NCBI GenBank assembly: GCA_964501925.1
Contig: CAZCTM010000039.1
Coordinates: 1-15,823 of the forward strand
DNA length: 15,823 nt
Source of the DNA: CAYLYU01 sp964501925
GTDB lineage: Bacteria; Pseudomonadota; Zetaproteobacteria; Mariprofundales; Mariprofundaceae
Reading direction: 5' to 3'
The notes beneath the pieces are model-generated. The model ran no database searches, had not been told where the DNA came from, and was given only the letters and a program-made list of their open reading frames with translations. The position numbers were made by a program, and so were the translations under genes. Shown here in pieces: positions 15,744 to 15,823 of this stretch; position 1 is the stretch's first letter; every line of letters starts with the position of its first letter.

Positions 15744-15762
15744 ACCAATAATTGTAATTGGT
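15744..15762 (-). promoter_or_regulatory. Inverted repeat upstream of the orphan gene
   Basis: ACCAAT and ATTGGT flank a 7-base centre (AATTGTA on the plus strand), directly upstream of the ribosome-binding site. It could be an operator or a leader hairpin. If the protein starts at 15783 or 15765 it would be coding sequence instead. The rest of the window end (15763-15823) shows no clear promoter or gene. Confidence 0.35.
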
Positions 15763-15823
15763 CACAGGTTGAACCCTCTGCAAAACCCATCGAATTTTCT
15801 ATAGGATAGGAGGAGAATCCGAT

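Overview
This window is the chromosomal replication-origin region of a gammaproteobacterium. The gene order is rsmG-mnmG-[phosphoribulokinase]-mnmE-yidC-yidD-rnpA-rpmH on the minus strand and dnaA-dnaN-recF-gyrB-purM on the plus strand. GyrB carries the extra domain in its TOPRIM half that is typical of Gram-negative enzymes. A Calvin-cycle type phosphoribulokinase lies between mnmG and mnmE, which suggests a chemo- or photo-autotroph, for example one of the sulfur-oxidising gammaproteobacteria. I cannot name a genus from the sequence.

Left arm (1-6886, minus strand): rsmG runs off the left edge and overlaps the end of mnmG. The first codons of mnmG form a perfect 16-bp parS site, so chromosome segregation and a tRNA-modification gene share the same bases. 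Phosphoribulokinase follows, with its own leader, a candidate promoter, and a 20-bp palindrome after its stop. The rest is a tight translation and membrane-biogenesis operon (rpmH-rnpA-yidD-yidC-mnmE) in which most neighbours overlap. The rnpA frame has no ATG, GTG or TTG in a usable place and appears to start with CTG, inside the overlap with the rpmH stop codon.

Centre (6887-8629): rpmH and dnaA diverge from a 180-bp region with a good sigma-70 promoter for rpmH. The 243-bp dnaA-dnaN gap is the likely oriC: one inverted DnaA box, two perfect boxes that abut each other, then an AT-rich stretch. It has no GATC site.

Right arm (8630-14367, plus strand): dnaN, recF, gyrB and purM lie head to tail with gaps of 17 bases or less, or a 4-base overlap. 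They supply the sliding clamp, recombinational repair, supercoiling and a purine-synthesis step. Genes on both arms are co-oriented with replication leaving oriC, except dnaA, which reads toward it.

Right end (14368-15823): base composition drops sharply (by eye about 35-40% G+C against about 52-65% in the core). A 21-bp direct repeat lies just beyond the end of an unrecognised minus-strand gene. The protein, about 412 residues, has a possible CoiA/PD-(D/E)XK-like motif and looks like acquired DNA. It is the least explained part of the window.
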